From: Brachynemurus nebulosus
Lineage: Eukaryota > Arthropoda > Insecta > Neuroptera > Myrmeleontidae
NCBI GenBank assembly: GCA_035578155.1
Contig: JAPWDM010000015.1
Coordinates: 12,776,209-12,840,208, forward strand
Direction: 5' to 3'
DNA length: 64,000 nucleotides
The notes below the pieces were generated by a model. It searched no databases and was not told the DNA's origin. It saw only the letters and a list, made by a program, of their open reading frames with translations. Below, piece after piece: positions 32,854 to 45,073 of the stretch; within the stretch, counting starts at the first letter, position 1, and every line of letters begins with the position of its first letter. Made by a program: the position numbers and the translations under genes.

Positions 32854-35800
32854 GACTTTTACGCCAACCTGGCGCTCACTACTCAGTAGGACAGTACTGG
32901 GTAACATTCACCTATACCGGCATTATGCAAGGTATTAGGCTCTGTGGAAGGGTAATGTGCCAAACCAATCCGTAAAAGTACCGTAGTACATTCACGGACG
33001 GGTTTGTCACATCACTCCCTATATTGTTGTTATTGCTACTTGAAACGAGGTGTTATTCGTCTATTTTGGTGTACACTGGGTCGTACGGCGAGACTTTTGT
33101 GGGAGCGTAGATGTTGGCTCAATGACAGAGGGCTGTGAAAGCCTAGTTCGTTTTCGTGTCCTCAGATGGTAGGTAGAGTAGGGACAGAGGGAAGGGAAAG
33201 GACTGTTTGTGTTTGTGTGTGTGTTTGTGTATGTGTGTGGATGTGTCTTTCTATTTTACGTTTCTTGGTGTAGATGTTTTCTGGTTCATCAAATTGCTCA
33301 TTAAGATCGGGTGTTCCTGGAACTGCGCGTTTAGATGGTACAGAGGTTGACGGACCTTGTGTGTTATTGAATTGGGGAGGATTGTGCACCAGAGCGGTAA
33401 CAGTGACAGTGCGGCAGTTGTTCGATCCCCCCTCTCCATCAGACGAATCTGGATCTGTATGTGTGTTAAGTGTTTGTCTTTCAGTGTTGTGTATTGTGTG
33501 TTTATGTATGTGTGTTGTGTGTCAGTAGGATGAGTGTCAGTGTATTGTTCGCTCACTGTAGATGGCTCAGATGGAGTAGAAGCAGGTCTTGTGCTTTCAC
33601 ATATCGCAGTCGGATTCGTATTACTGAGGAACTTCCGTACTATACGACACGTGTTTATGATCACTGCCTTTTGCATAGTGACATATGTGTATTTTGGGAG
33701 ACCCAAGAGGCTCAAACTATTATGTAGTGTGTGTGGAATGACCCCGGTGGCACTGAGCACTATTGGAACGATGTGGACATGTTCCATTCGCCATTGTTGT
33801 TTTATTTCGGCTGCGAGGTCAGTGTATTTATCCAATTTAACTGCGTGTGTTTTTTGTAAGTTGTGTGTATTTGGAACCGCAATATCGATCAGATAGGTTG
33901 TCTTAGTGTTTTTCATTACGAAGGTGATATCTGGTCGATTATGATTTATGGTCTTATCTGTAATAATCGACCGATCCCAGTAAAGTCTACAGGAGTCATT
34001 CTCCGCTACTACTTTTGGTGTGAGCTTGTAGTAAGGTGTTTTATCGGTTATAAGGTGGTGCTTAACCGCTAGTTTCTGGTATATGATTTTGCCAACCTGG
34101 TCGTGACGGTGTTTGTATTCGGACTGAGCGAGCTGAGTACAGGCAGCTGTGATGTGTTGGATCGTTTCAGGTTTGGAATGACATCTCCGGCATGAGTCAG
34201 ATGTTATTGACGAGTCACGAAGTATATATTTTGAGTAATTCTTTGTATGAATTACTTGATCTTGTATAGCTAGCATGAATCCTTCAGTCTCCGGGAAAAG
34301 ACTTCCTTGACTCAACCAGGCGTGCGACGCTGCTTTGTCGACGTTACTCTGATTAAGATCATGTGGATGTCTCCCATGTAAAGGCTTCCGAATCCATTGC
34401 TGAATTTTGTCCTCCTTCGTGACCAAACGGCAAAAACTATCTGGCATTTCTGTGTGTGAGAGGTTTAATGGTGTGTATGCCTTGTCGGCTTGGATTATTA
34501 CATTGTGTAAGTGTGATGTGTGTGTTTTGGTGTAAAAGTATTCTCGCAAGTTATGAACCTGTTTATTATGCGTGTTCCTTATGTCTATAAGACCTCGACC
34601 CCCTTCGGCTCTTGGCAGCGTCAATCGTTCTATCGCTGCTTTGGGATGATGAATTCTGTATTTGGTCATAAGGACGCGGGTCTTGATCTCGATGTTTGTC
34701 AAGTCCGTAGGCGTCCATTTGATTACCCCAAATGAGTATGTTAGCACCGGAATTGCGTAGGTGTTAATTGCTTTGATGGTTTTTTTTCCATCAAGGTGGG
34801 TGTTCAGTAATCTCCGTACACGCGTTAGGTATTGCTGCATCAGGTGTTGTTTTACAGCGCTGTGATCTATACGTTCGTCCTGATTGAATCCGAGATACCG
34901 GTACGACTCTCCCTCGTCCATGGGCTGCATAACAGACTCTGGTTCGAGTTCGAATGCGACCGCATCTCGTTTTCCTCCAGAACGACATTGTGTTCGACAT
35001 TTATCGATTCCGAACTCCATACAGAGGTCTCGCGAAACCTCGTTGGAAAGTCCCAGCAGCTGCTGTAATTGATGTTTAGTAGCTGCATAGATCTTAATAT
35101 CATCCATGTACATTAGATGTGAAATGGTATGGCGCGAATTCGTTTGCGTACCTACATTGTAACCGTATTTGGTTTTATTTAACAGGCGAGAAAGTGGATT
35201 CATTGCGAGACAAAACCATAATGGACTCAATGAGTCGCCTTGGAATATGCCGCGTCTTACTTGAATAAGGTCGCTTGTTGTTTTTTCATTACCAATACTC
35301 AAATGTAAGGTCGTTCGCCAGTCGGACATGATCGTTCCAAGGAAGTTCACGATACTTGGGTGTATTTTGTACAGCTCCAATACTCTCCGCAACCAGGAGT
35401 GCGGGACCGAATCAAATGCCTTTTTATAATCAATAAACGCTGTGTACAGGTTACGTTTTCTCCCTTTCGCTTGTTCCAGTACTACGGAGTCAATCAGAAG
35501 CTGCTCTTTGCAGCCTTGTGACCTCTTTCGACATCCCTTTTGTTCTTCTGTCAGTATGGTGTTAATCTGACAATGCTCATTGATCTTTTCTGCCAGACAG
35601 GACGTCAAAATCTTATACACTGTAGGCAAGCAGGTGATAGGCCTATAATTCGCAGGATTTTTTGTATCACTGTTTTTAGATTTCATGTATGTGATACCCT
35701 GCGTTAGGAACTTCGGTGTCAGGTTTGGTGTTCTTATAAATAGTGTAAAGTGTTCAGCGAGATACTTGTGTGTTGATGTAAAGTGTTTGAGCCAGTAGTT

Positions 35801-37339
35801 TGGTATGTTGTCGATGCCAGGTGCCTTCCAGTTATGCGATCTCTGTAAAGCTCTGGAGACGTCCTCTGTAGTAATGTCCGTATAGGGCATCTCCGGAAGA
35901 TGTTCGTTATTCCTGTACTCTGTATCGATCCAGCTGGCTTTGTCATTATGGTCAATGGTGTTGGACCATATATTCGCCCAGAAACTATGGAGTGCGTTCT
36001 TCTCCGGTAGACCATTACTGTCAGTTACCGTGTTCGTTAGAGACTGATAAAACCGTCTCTCGTTTCTGCTGAACGCTTGGTTTTGTCGTCTGCGTTCAGT
36101 ACTGGTCTTATATCTTCGTAAGCGCTTCGCTAGTGCTGTTAATTTTTGGTGAAGCGTATCTCTGATCTCTGTGAGTGTTTTATTGGGTTCCTCGTATTGT
36201 GTGTGTACTGTGTGTTTGCGTAATATGTCGTGTATGTATTTGTTGAGCCGTTTGGACCTCGTACCCTGTTGGTATTGGGTGATCCTGCCGAGGTTGCATC
36301 GGATGTTGCTGATGCGTTTATTCAATCGTGTTTCCCAGGCAGGAGTTTTGTGTTCCTTCGAGTTGTGCGCTACAGGTGGTGTTACATCGGACCCGTTACA
36401 ACGTATAGCTGCAACGGCTCCACAATAGATAGCTGTGTGTAACTCGATAAAATTGTCACATGTTTCCAAGTGTTTAGGCAGTATTGTATTGTTCAATATC
36501 TCAACGATCTCAGCCAATCTACGTGAGGTGTGTTGTTTAGGCAACAAGTACCTATGTGTGGGGTCCGTCCCTTCAAATTCAGTAAGCGCTGTGTTAAATT
36601 CCAGTTCGATCTTTTGCAGTAGGGTGTCATTTACTGCTGTCTCATGGTGGTCAGGCTCATTCTCGACAAGTTGTTGAGTGTCGTTTTGTGTGGGGCTCTC
36701 CATTTCTGGTGGGCCGTCGTCCTGACTTTCTTCATTTTGAGCAAATTGATGTGCGACTTGTGTTTTAATGGTGTTTATGAGGGAGGAAGGGATGAGGTTA
36801 TTGGTAAAAATGACACGTTTTTGGTCTGCCAGTCTCTGTTCAGTAACGCGACTTAGGTGAGGGTAGCTGTGCGCGAACTCTTGATGTAATTTTGTACGGT
36901 AACCAGTTTTGTCCGTTTCAAGTCTAGTAACTTTGAAGTATGTGCGTACGATGAATTCATTCAGTTCATCTGTCCATTGCATACGCACACGCTTCTTACC
37001 AGCTTTAGTGGTCCCCAAAGGATGCTCCGAGGAAACACTTAAAGTCGGCTGAGCCAAAGGTGTTGGTGGCTCTGTAAGTAGGGCAGTAGTATTTTGGCTG
37101 AAGGTGTTGTTACAGCTGACAGGTGGCTGCCTAGAACCCAGCCTGTCGTCACCGCGATCTAAACTGTCACATTCAGTGGTGACCCTGATGCGCCCGGTCG
37201 CTCCACCGGCAGCGGCATTTTTCCGAGGCTTATTTTTTCTTTTCTCCATCCTAATGGGTTGTCCTTTTAGTCGCCTTTTACGACAAGCAGGACTTACTGT
37301 GGGCAAATTCTGCAAAGTGAAGCCCCCACCCACAGGGCG

Positions 37340-37340
<1 letters not shown>
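32854..37340 (-). mobile_element. R4/Dong-like retrotransposon copy II, apparently full length
   Basis: 4.5 kb bounded by (TTA)n tracts at both ends. It holds one long ORF, a 5' leader of about 90 bp and a 3'UTR of about 400 bp. Its ORF and 3'UTR differ from those of copies I and III, so it is a separate lineage with the same target preference and orientation. Confidence 0.87.
33251..37249 (-). CDS. R4/Dong-like single ORF: RT with restriction-like endonuclease, intact
   Basis: I start at the ATG at 37249 (MEKRKNKPRKNAAAGG), giving 1332 residues. The open frame extends further upstream only by reading through the leader and the (TTA)n tract as poly-Asn. Near residue 88 MQWTDELNEFIVRTYF resembles a Myb/SANT-type DNA-binding helix set. 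RT spans about 490-800: NYRPITCLPTVYKILT, motif A FIDYKKAFDSVPHSWL near 608, FQGDSLSPLWFCLAMNPL, and YMDD near 712. A zinc motif CRRCHSKPETIQHITAAC lies near 1019. The restriction-like endonuclease is NRPDITF near 1103, then YLIDIAVP and a downstream Lys (LDKYTDL). The tail is Thr/His-rich over a GT-repeat. All expected catalytic motifs are present with no stop, so it may be functional. Confidence 0.9.
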   Translation of the reverse strand: MEKRKNKPRKNAAAGGATGRIRVTTECDSLDRGDDRLGSRQPPVSCNNTFSQNTTALLTEPPTPLAQPTLSVSSEHPLGTTKAGKKRVRMQWTDELNEFIVRTYFKVTRLETDKTGYRTKLHQEFAHSYPHLSRVTEQRLADQKRVIFTNNLIPSSLINTIKTQVAHQFAQNEESQDDGPPEMESPTQNDTQQLVENEPDHHETAVNDTLLQKIELEFNTALTEFEGTDPTHRYLLPKQHTSRRLAEIVEILNNTILPKHLETCDNFIELHTAIYCGAVAAIRCNGSDVTPPVAHNSKEHKTPAWETRLNKRISNIRCNLGRITQYQQGTRSKRLNKYIHDILRKHTVHTQYEEPNKTLTEIRDTLHQKLTALAKRLRRYKTSTERRRQNQAFSRNERRFYQSLTNTVTDSNGLPEKNALHSFWANIWSNTIDHNDKASWIDTEYRNNEHLPEMPYTDITTEDVSRALQRSHNWKAPGIDNIPNYWLKHFTSTHKYLAEHFTLFIRTPNLTPKFLTQGITYMKSKNSDTKNPANYRPITCLPTVYKILTSCLAEKINEHCQINTILTEEQKGCRKRSQGCKEQLLIDSVVLEQAKGRKRNLYTAFIDYKKAFDSVPHSWLRRVLELYKIHPSIVNFLGTIMSDWRTTLHLSIGNEKTTSDLIQVRRGIFQGDSLSPLWFCLAMNPLSRLLNKTKYGYNVGTQTNSRHTISHLMYMDDIKIYAATKHQLQQLLGLSNEVSRDLCMEFGIDKCRTQCRSGGKRDAVAFELEPESVMQPMDEGESYRYLGFNQDERIDHSAVKQHLMQQYLTRVRRLLNTHLDGKKTIKAINTYAIPVLTYSFGVIKWTPTDLTNIEIKTRVLMTKYRIHHPKAAIERLTLPRAEGGRGLIDIRNTHNKQVHNLREYFYTKTHTSHLHNVIIQADKAYTPLNLSHTEMPDSFCRLVTKEDKIQQWIRKPLHGRHPHDLNQSNVDKAASHAWLSQGSLFPETEGFMLAIQDQVIHTKNYSKYILRDSSITSDSCRRCHSKPETIQHITAACTQLAQSEYKHRHDQVGKIIYQKLAVKHHLITDKTPYYKLTPKVVAENDSCRLYWDRSIITDKTINHNRPDITFVMKNTKTTYLIDIAVPNTHNLQKTHAVKLDKYTDLAAEIKQQWRMEHVHIVPIVLSATGVIPHTLHNSLSLLGLPKYTYVTMQKAVIINTCRIVRKFLSNTNPTAICESTRPASTPSEPSTVSEQYTDTHPTDTQHTYINTQYTTLKDKHLTHIQIQIRLMERGDRTTAALSLLPLWCTILPNSITHKVRQPLYHLNAQFQEHPILMSNLMNQKTSTPRNVK

Positions 37341-37415
<75 letters not shown>
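37341..37415. repeat. (TTA)25 microsatellite
   Basis: 75 bp of perfect TTA repeats between Dong-like copies II and III, the longest such tract in the window. Confidence 0.98.
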
Positions 37416-37416
<1 letters not shown>

Positions 37417-38447
37417 AGATTAACGAAAAAACGCGACTGCACTTCAAAAACCCCCAGGCGGAGGAAAAAGTGTCCGTGCAGCGTACCAGGTCAGGTACTT
37501 CTAGGTCAGGTACGTAGTGTCCGTCATACAGCATCCCCTTCCTGGTCTTCCCTACCTAATAAATCCCCGAACCTCGCTGCAAAACCATGGCAGTGGGAGA
37601 TTCGAGGGCAGGTCCAATGGATGTTCGAGGACCCGCTCTAAACGGGGCATGGGCGTTCAAAGGTGTTCATGAACTCCCGGAGAAAGTCGTCTCGTGCGAC
37701 CGGAGCGTGCGGAACGTCCCGATAATAACTGCTTTTTGCATTGACGCCGCTAACATGTTGGCGTGAGATCTACAAGCCGGAATGATGTTAAGATTGCGCA
37801 CAAAGGAGTTATGCATACTCCCCAGACATCCGATTATAAGTACGACCAAGCGGATAGTATAGCCCGGGTACAGTTGTCGCAGTTCATGTATTAGATCTTG
37901 ATATTTAATCCTTTTTTGCTCCTCCTTTTCGACTACGTTAGTTTCCGCCGGAGCAGAGAACTCGATAACATACATAGTCTGAGATGTTAAATCTTGGAGC
38001 ACAACATCAGGCTTATTAGCGTTCAATTGCCTAGTAGTTGCAACCGGCATATTCCAAAAGATCTTGCACTTTTGGTTGGCAACAAAGGATTCTACTTCCG
38101 CAGGATCGTAGAGCAAGACTGGTGTTTTGTCAACTTCGTAATGATGACGAAGATAAAAGTAGAGCACACGCAACGCTGCATTATGGCGATGGATATAGGT
38201 GGATTTAGCATAATAAGAACAACTTGAAGTCAAGTGCATTAAGGTTTCCGGGTATGCTTTGTATGCCCGACACGAGGTACTCGAAACCCCTTTATTACCC
38301 ATCACATATTTTTGGTGTGTTAAAGTGTTCCACACTCCATCTTGAGATGCCATCATAAAGCCGTCCGTTTCCGATTTAAGTCCATTAGCTCTCAAGAAAG
38401 CCCAAGTGAGTTCGCTCGAAAGGCCAAGGTTGTCAAGGTGACGGTAG
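37416..38447 (-). mobile_element. R4/Dong-like retrotransposon copy III, 5'-truncated
   Basis: It is nearly identical to copy I across the C-terminal coding region and 3'UTR, with only scattered substitutions by eye. It is truncated at YRHLDNLGLSSEL and bounded by (TTA)n at both ends (37341-37415, 38448-38493). Confidence 0.87.
37667..38447 (-). pseudogene. R4/Dong-like C-terminal fragment
   Basis: About 260 codons starting YRHLDNLGLSSELTWAFLRA. It contains the zinc motif CRAYKAYPETLMHLTSSC, in which the second cysteine of copy I is replaced by tyrosine. The restriction-like endonuclease reads KPDVVLQDLTSQTMYVIEFS and the end is SHETTFSGSS. RT is absent because of 5' truncation, so it is inactive although the remaining frame is open. 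Confidence 0.85.
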
Positions 38448-38493
38448 ATTATTATTATTATTATAATTATTATTATTATTATTATTATTATTA
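38448..38493. repeat. (TTA)n at the 5' border of Dong-like copy III
   Basis: About 45 bp of ATT/TTA repeats with one interruption (ttataatta). Confidence 0.95.
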
Positions 38494-39787
38494 AAAATAC
38501 GGAATTATACACTAGCATGCAAAACTCTGAACGCCTAATCTCGTAAAATCTTAAAGTTACCTATTATACAACGCCATCTTTTAGATGAAAATTGAGTTAG
38601 TAAACCAATCTCGCTGAAGAGGTTTTTGGAAAGCTATTAAGCGGTGTGGGTTTGACTACACCTTATATTAGGTAAATTTCTGATTTACATGTAGAGGATA
38701 CACCTGCAGAGCCATCTATTAATAAATGAACAAAGTATAACTAACAACCGAGACGAAAACCAGATGAGTAGCGCTATCTGTTAGCGAAATTTCTAATACT
38801 TAGGTTCAGTTTGGTTACATTAAGTTACCTTAGGTTCGTTTAAGATAAATTACTTTAGGTTTGGTTAGGTTTAACGTGAAAATCTACCCCAAGCCTCAGG
38901 AGGATGCAAAGCTGCTGCATTCACCTGAGGTCACTCATAAAATCGCCAGGAGAGCAAGGGGTTCTAAAATACCTCAAAATTATTCAAAATTACTATCATG
39001 TTTTTAACTTTTTGTAATTACCTTTGCAAATTTTGTGGAAATTTATGCAGCTTTTCATTCCCTCATATCTTCACCTCGCAAACTAAACATTTTCGGACAC
39101 CCATACTGCACCTAGAAAACATAAATACATATAATATAATATTAGTGTTACTAAATAAACAAACTGAAAAAATGTCATTTCTAGCAGGCGGTTCAAAATT
39201 TTATTTGCAATTTTTTCAAGTACTTTTTTTTTAATGACTACCTACTTGTCTCGAATTTATGACCAAAATTTTTTTTTCGATATTTAAGTTTAGGAAAAAT
39301 GCTGGTTTCTATGAAATTATATGAAAAAGCTTAATTTTGTCTATTAACTACTTACTGTACAGAACCCTAATTGTGCAAGCCCAACTCGCTCTTACAATTA
39401 GTCGATTTTTTTTAGGTACCGTAGACTCACCTAACTTTAATAATCACAATTTTCGATTCAAATTTTAAAAAATGAAGACAAAATTAATTTAATTATATTT
39501 AACTGGATTAATAAAATCTTCTTTGATCTTTGATTTTACTCATAAATAAATTTTCCAGAAATTTGAATTACTAGTCAAAAATAAAAAACAATAGCAGGTT
39601 AGGGAGCGTCCATAATCTACGTGGCCTATAATTGGGGGAGGAAGGGTTATGCAAAAAGCTACGCTGGATTACATAGGGGGGGAGGAGCCAAATTCAGGCT
39701 ACGTAATTTTATTTGGAACAATTAAACAAACATGAATTTGAATGTGAAAATTCATGAATAATCTTGAATTACCTCTGAGGTGCTTAA
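38494..39787. other. Non-coding DNA with repeat fragments
   Basis: No gene is seen. An imperfect hairpin (cctcaggaggatgca ... tgcattcacctgagg) lies at 38895-38932. A fragment with gggagcgtccataat and a G-rich block (39602-39710) resembles a dispersed arthropod repeat. taggttaggtt-like words occur near 38810-38870. Confidence 0.45.
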
Positions 39788-39788
39788 T

Positions 39789-41339
<1,551 letters not shown>

Positions 41340-41410
<71 letters not shown>
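41340..41410. repeat. (TA)n microsatellite, right part
   Basis: About 70 bp of TA directly right of the solo LTR. Confidence 0.95.
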
Positions 41411-41413
<3 letters not shown>

Positions 41414-41480
41414 AAAGTGTTCATTAGTATGTCCAGCCTTTCCCCCACTGCCACCCACTCATGGTTGCAGTGGTAGAAGG

Positions 41481-41911
41481 TAGTGATGGAGAACTATCGA
41501 TAGTCCCGACTATCGATAGTTCTGACTATCGATAGTCCCGACTATCAATAGTTACGATAGTCGTGAAACTATCGATAGTTATCGATAGTTTATCGATAGT
41601 TTTTGATACCCAAGTTGGGCGGCATTTAGATAGCCGGCGAGTAAAAAAAAAAAAAAAACAAAAAAGCTCGCCGGTTTTACGCTGGGGCGGAATTATTCCT
41701 TTTTGCCCGGAAGTTCCCTTAAAATGGTTGTTTTTATATCTCTGGCTATAATTTCTACGAAATTTTTATTATCTTTAGTATTTATAAGTAAACGAAATAA
41801 CTGAAAAAATGTATCGAAAACTATCGATAGTAAAAAAAAAATATCGATAGTTTTCGAGAGTCAAAACTATCGATAGTTATCGATAGTGCTATCGATAGTT
41901 CTCCACCACTA
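41481..41911. mobile_element. hAT MITE carrying eleven TATCGATA motifs
   Basis: The ends are tagtgatggagaactatcg and cgatagttctccaccacta, inverted with one mismatch. The 8-bp duplication is GTAGAAGG (41473-41480) against GTAGAGGG (41912-41919). Perfect TATCGATA octamers begin at 41495, 41511, 41527, 41570, 41580 and 41591 on the left, and at 41822, 41842, 41868, 41878 and 41890 on the right. TATCGATA is the DRE site bound by the BED-finger protein DREF in Drosophila. Subterminal arrays of this kind are usually transposase-binding sites. There is no coding capacity. Confidence 0.88.
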
Positions 41912-42102
41912 GTAGAGGGCCCTTGGAGTTCGCTTGCGGCAAGTGGAAGTGGGAGGATGTGAGTGGTAAAAATGTGTGATGGAATACTTCTATCCTTTTC
42001 TAATACAATGTACCACTTATATAAGCTCGAGATTATGCTGAGTGACGTAAAATGCGTGCGTGAGTGAAAATGTTGAGAACTTTTCTAAAATATATTAAAT
42101 TT

Positions 42103-42688
42103 TTCCAGAATGTTCCGGAATACTCTAGGATATTTTTTTTGATATTTGAAATTAACTACAAAAATGTGTGACTGTGATTGGTCCAGAATGTTCTAAATTG
42201 TTTTCGAAATTTCAAGAATGATTTCGGAAATTCTGCAATGTATCCAAATACCTAGAATGATTACTATTGGTCTAGAAAATCCTTGATTATTCTAAAAATT
42301 TCTAGACTGATCTGGAAAGTCCTAACATATATTAAAATGTTCAAAATTATTTAAAAATGATTTTAGACAGTCTAGAACGTTCTGGATTGTTTTAAAAATT
42401 TGTAGAACATTTTGAAAAATTCTGATATTTAAATGCTTAAAATCGATTGAAAATGAGTTCTAATTAGTCTAGAATGTTTTTTAAAAATAATCTGGAAAGT
42501 TCTGTGGTGTATCCAAACACTGAAAATTATTAAAAAATAATTACTATTGGTCTCGAATATTCTAAATTATTCTGAAAAGTTCTAGATTGATCTGGAAAGT
42601 TCTAAAATATATTAAAAATATATTTTAATATTCTAAATTTTTCCAGAATGTTTTAGAATATTCTTGATTTTTCCAGAATGTTCTGGAA
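42103..42688. repeat. Degenerate TTCnnGAA repeat array inside the Helitron
   Basis: The segment is built from variants of ttccagaatgttctggaa. Two 18-bp stretches (42103-42120 and 42671-42688) are perfect alternating TTCnnGAA arrays of four half-sites, identical to the ideal heat-shock element, with many imperfect ones between. Binding by heat-shock factor is only inferred. Confidence 0.7.
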
Positions 42689-42830
42689 TACTATAGGATA
42701 TTTTATAATTTTAAAAATGAACTATAAAAATGTGTGATTGTAGTTGGTCGAGAACCATTTAGTGTGCGATGTATTTTGACCCGGGCAACGCCGGGTTTCG
42801 CTGCTAGTATTTTGGATATTTTGAAATTTG

Positions 42831-43672
42831 CAGGGCTGGAAACTATTTAAAATGATTTCATTTTAAATATGTATTTAAAATACAAAATGACATTTTGCAT
42901 TTTCTATTTTAAATTAGTTCGGTCAAACCATTTTCCATTTTATATTTAAAATAAATCCATTTTATATTTAAAATGAATCCATTGAATCAATTTTACATTT
43001 AAAATGAAAATGCATGTATATTCAAATTTATGTGTATACAATATTAATTATAGAACTTGAATTGAACGACTTAAAGTCTAACAAATTGTAAGTTAAATGT
43101 AAGTTGATTTAATTGACTCAAATTTTTTATAACTCGAGTTACAATGTCACTTGAGTTAAATTTGTTACTAGAGTTGCAGTTCTCTTAAATCAAACTTTTC
43201 TGACTCTAAGTATTTCGAATCTAAGTATTTCGAGTACTTAGATGATTTTCATAATTTTATTTAGAAGTTGCAGTCGTAGCGTCGTCAAGGTTTGAATACG
43301 TCAAGGCCGAATTAAATTTTACAATATTTTTAAGTAACAATATTTGAAGAGTTAACATTCGTTTTCATATCATGCAAACTTTACAAAATATTCTCAAAAG
43401 ACTGCCTTTATGTATTTAATTTCAGTACGACTGATAATTTCTTAACTTCTTTTTTTTTAATTAATATAAATAATGATAAAAAATTTATAGAATAAGTTTT
43501 TTAAAGTAAAAGTTTTGCATTTTATAATCCATTTTAAATAACTATTTTCCATTTTGAATTTTAAATATGTTCAGCAAAACCATTTTCCATTTTGTATTTT
43601 AAATGCATTTTTGGAAACCATTTTTCATTTTCTATTTTAAATGGTTTCTTTGAACCATTTTTCCCAGCCCTG
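42831..43672. mobile_element. hAT MITE, perfect 8-bp duplication
   Basis: It begins cagggctggaaa and ends ttcccagccctg, flanked by GAAATTTG on both sides (42823-42830 and 43673-43680). The interior is made of repeated ccattttcatttt / atttaaaatg words near both ends and AT-rich filler. It has no coding sequence and starts 23 bp past the Helitron end. Confidence 0.95.
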
Positions 43673-43993
43673 GAAATTTGACAAAACTTCCTCAAGCGGA
43701 ATATACAACCATGTGGTCATACAGTCTTTACATTAAAATTCTTACTGTTAGGAGACGTGTTTTTTGAGAAAATATTTTACTAAACTGTAATAAAATGCCT
43801 TAATTTTCATATTTTATAATAAAAACGGCTTTAATTTTAACTGAATGTTTTTTTGGACTTAGTAAGAAAAAAACTACGTTCCACTATGGGGGAGGGGTTA
43901 AGGCAAAAGTCAAATTATTTTTTATAAGGATACAAAATATTTGATATCAAGAAATGTAATTGTGTAAATGACACAAGAAAAAAGTCTGACTTA

Positions 43994-44138
43994 AGCCGGG
44001 TCTACATATAACGAACGAACGTGAACGAACGTAAACCAACATGAACGAACATGAACAAACAAAAACAAACGCAAACGAACGCGAATGAACAATTAACCTC
44101 AATTCGTTGATGTTCGTTTATGTGCCGGCTACACAATA
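43994..44138. repeat. GAACGAAC-rich short repeat with inverted ends
   Basis: The left end gccgggtctacatataacg and the right end (inverted gccggcacataaacg) are similar. Between them are repeated gaacgaac(a/g)tgaacg words. It is probably a small MITE; no clear target duplication is seen. Confidence 0.45.
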
Positions 44139-44298
44139 ATTTTTTAAATAAGTTTAATAAATTTTGAAATGAAGTTATTGCAGTAAGAGTTTTATGGTCT
44201 ACTAATATCGCCCACATTATGACCCCAATTTTGTCATGCGATCTTTAAAAACCAACAAATCAAAAAGATGTTGGCAGATGGTTTTGTTTCATAAAAGT

Positions 44299-44442
44299 AA
44301 AACTCGTTATAATGCCTCTAATTTACTAACTGATTTAATTTGTGAAAATTCCTAATTTTTTGGAAATTTCACAAGATTGTCACTATCAAATTTCGAAAAG
44401 TTAACTGAAATAGTTGGACCAGAAATATCTAAACAAAATATA
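44299..44442 (+). pseudogene. PIF/Harbinger transposase N-terminal fragment
   Basis: The frame reads KTRYNASNLLTDLICENS, one stop, then FFGNFTRLSLSNFEKLTEI and VGPEISKQN. This matches the arrangement at the N terminus of Harbinger DDE_Tnp_4 nucleases (…F.NF.RMS...FE.LL..I.P.I.K.D). Similarity ends after about 48 residues. No catalytic residues are present. Confidence 0.55.
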
Positions 44443-45073
44443 CATATTATCGAAAAGCAACTCCTGTTAAAGGGGAGAGTACGATATCCGAGACGACAAA
44501 ATTTGACAAGCGGATCTGATAGATTTTGGCATTCTAAGCAAAAAATAAAGAGTAAAAAATTTTGAAATTCGCCTTAGTTTTCGAGATATCGATCGTTAAA
44601 GTTATAGTAAAAGTTGCTATGATGTTAAGACATAGTACGTAGAATTGATATACCTTATAAAGTTATAACAGAGTAACACACATAATTATAACACAGAAAC
44701 AATAATTTCAACATTATTGCGCAAATTAAACGTCACTAAAAATATTATGTAAATTGTATTAAATAAATAATTTAATAAAATCAAATAAAATAATCACAAA
44801 ATTCACAAACCATATCAATAAAAATTATTAGAAAACGTTAGTCAATTACATTTTATAAATGATCAATGTAATGGCCTGTACCATACAGGCCATTAAATCA
44901 TAGAATAAAATTCGTAGATATTATATTATACAGCTGATTTTTATATTCTCATACATAATTTCTGAATATAGAATAATGTAAATTTATACGGTTTATAATG
45001 ATTCATTACATCCCTTGCATTAACGTTAATTTGGGCGCTAGGTTGTTGCGAGATGGCAGAAGAGGGAGGGGCG

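Larger units (their letters stand above)
43681..45073. other. Non-coding DNA with two fragments and a hairpin
   Basis: Apart from the repeat at 43994-44138 and the transposase fragment at 44299-44442, it contains a perfect hairpin aatggcctgta/tacaggccatt at 44870-44894 and AT-rich sequence. A G-rich repeat remnant (ctatgggggaggggt) lies near 43885. Confidence 0.5.

Noticed and set aside
36171..36856. Plus-strand Cys/Val/Leu-rich frames across the Dong-like ORF
   Set aside because: Antisense shadows of the intact minus-strand ORF.
37250..37534. N-terminal extension of the Dong-like ORF with about 24 Asn
   Set aside because: It reads copy III 3'UTR and the (TTA)n tract in frame; the element itself begins after the tract, so the ATG at 37249 is preferred.
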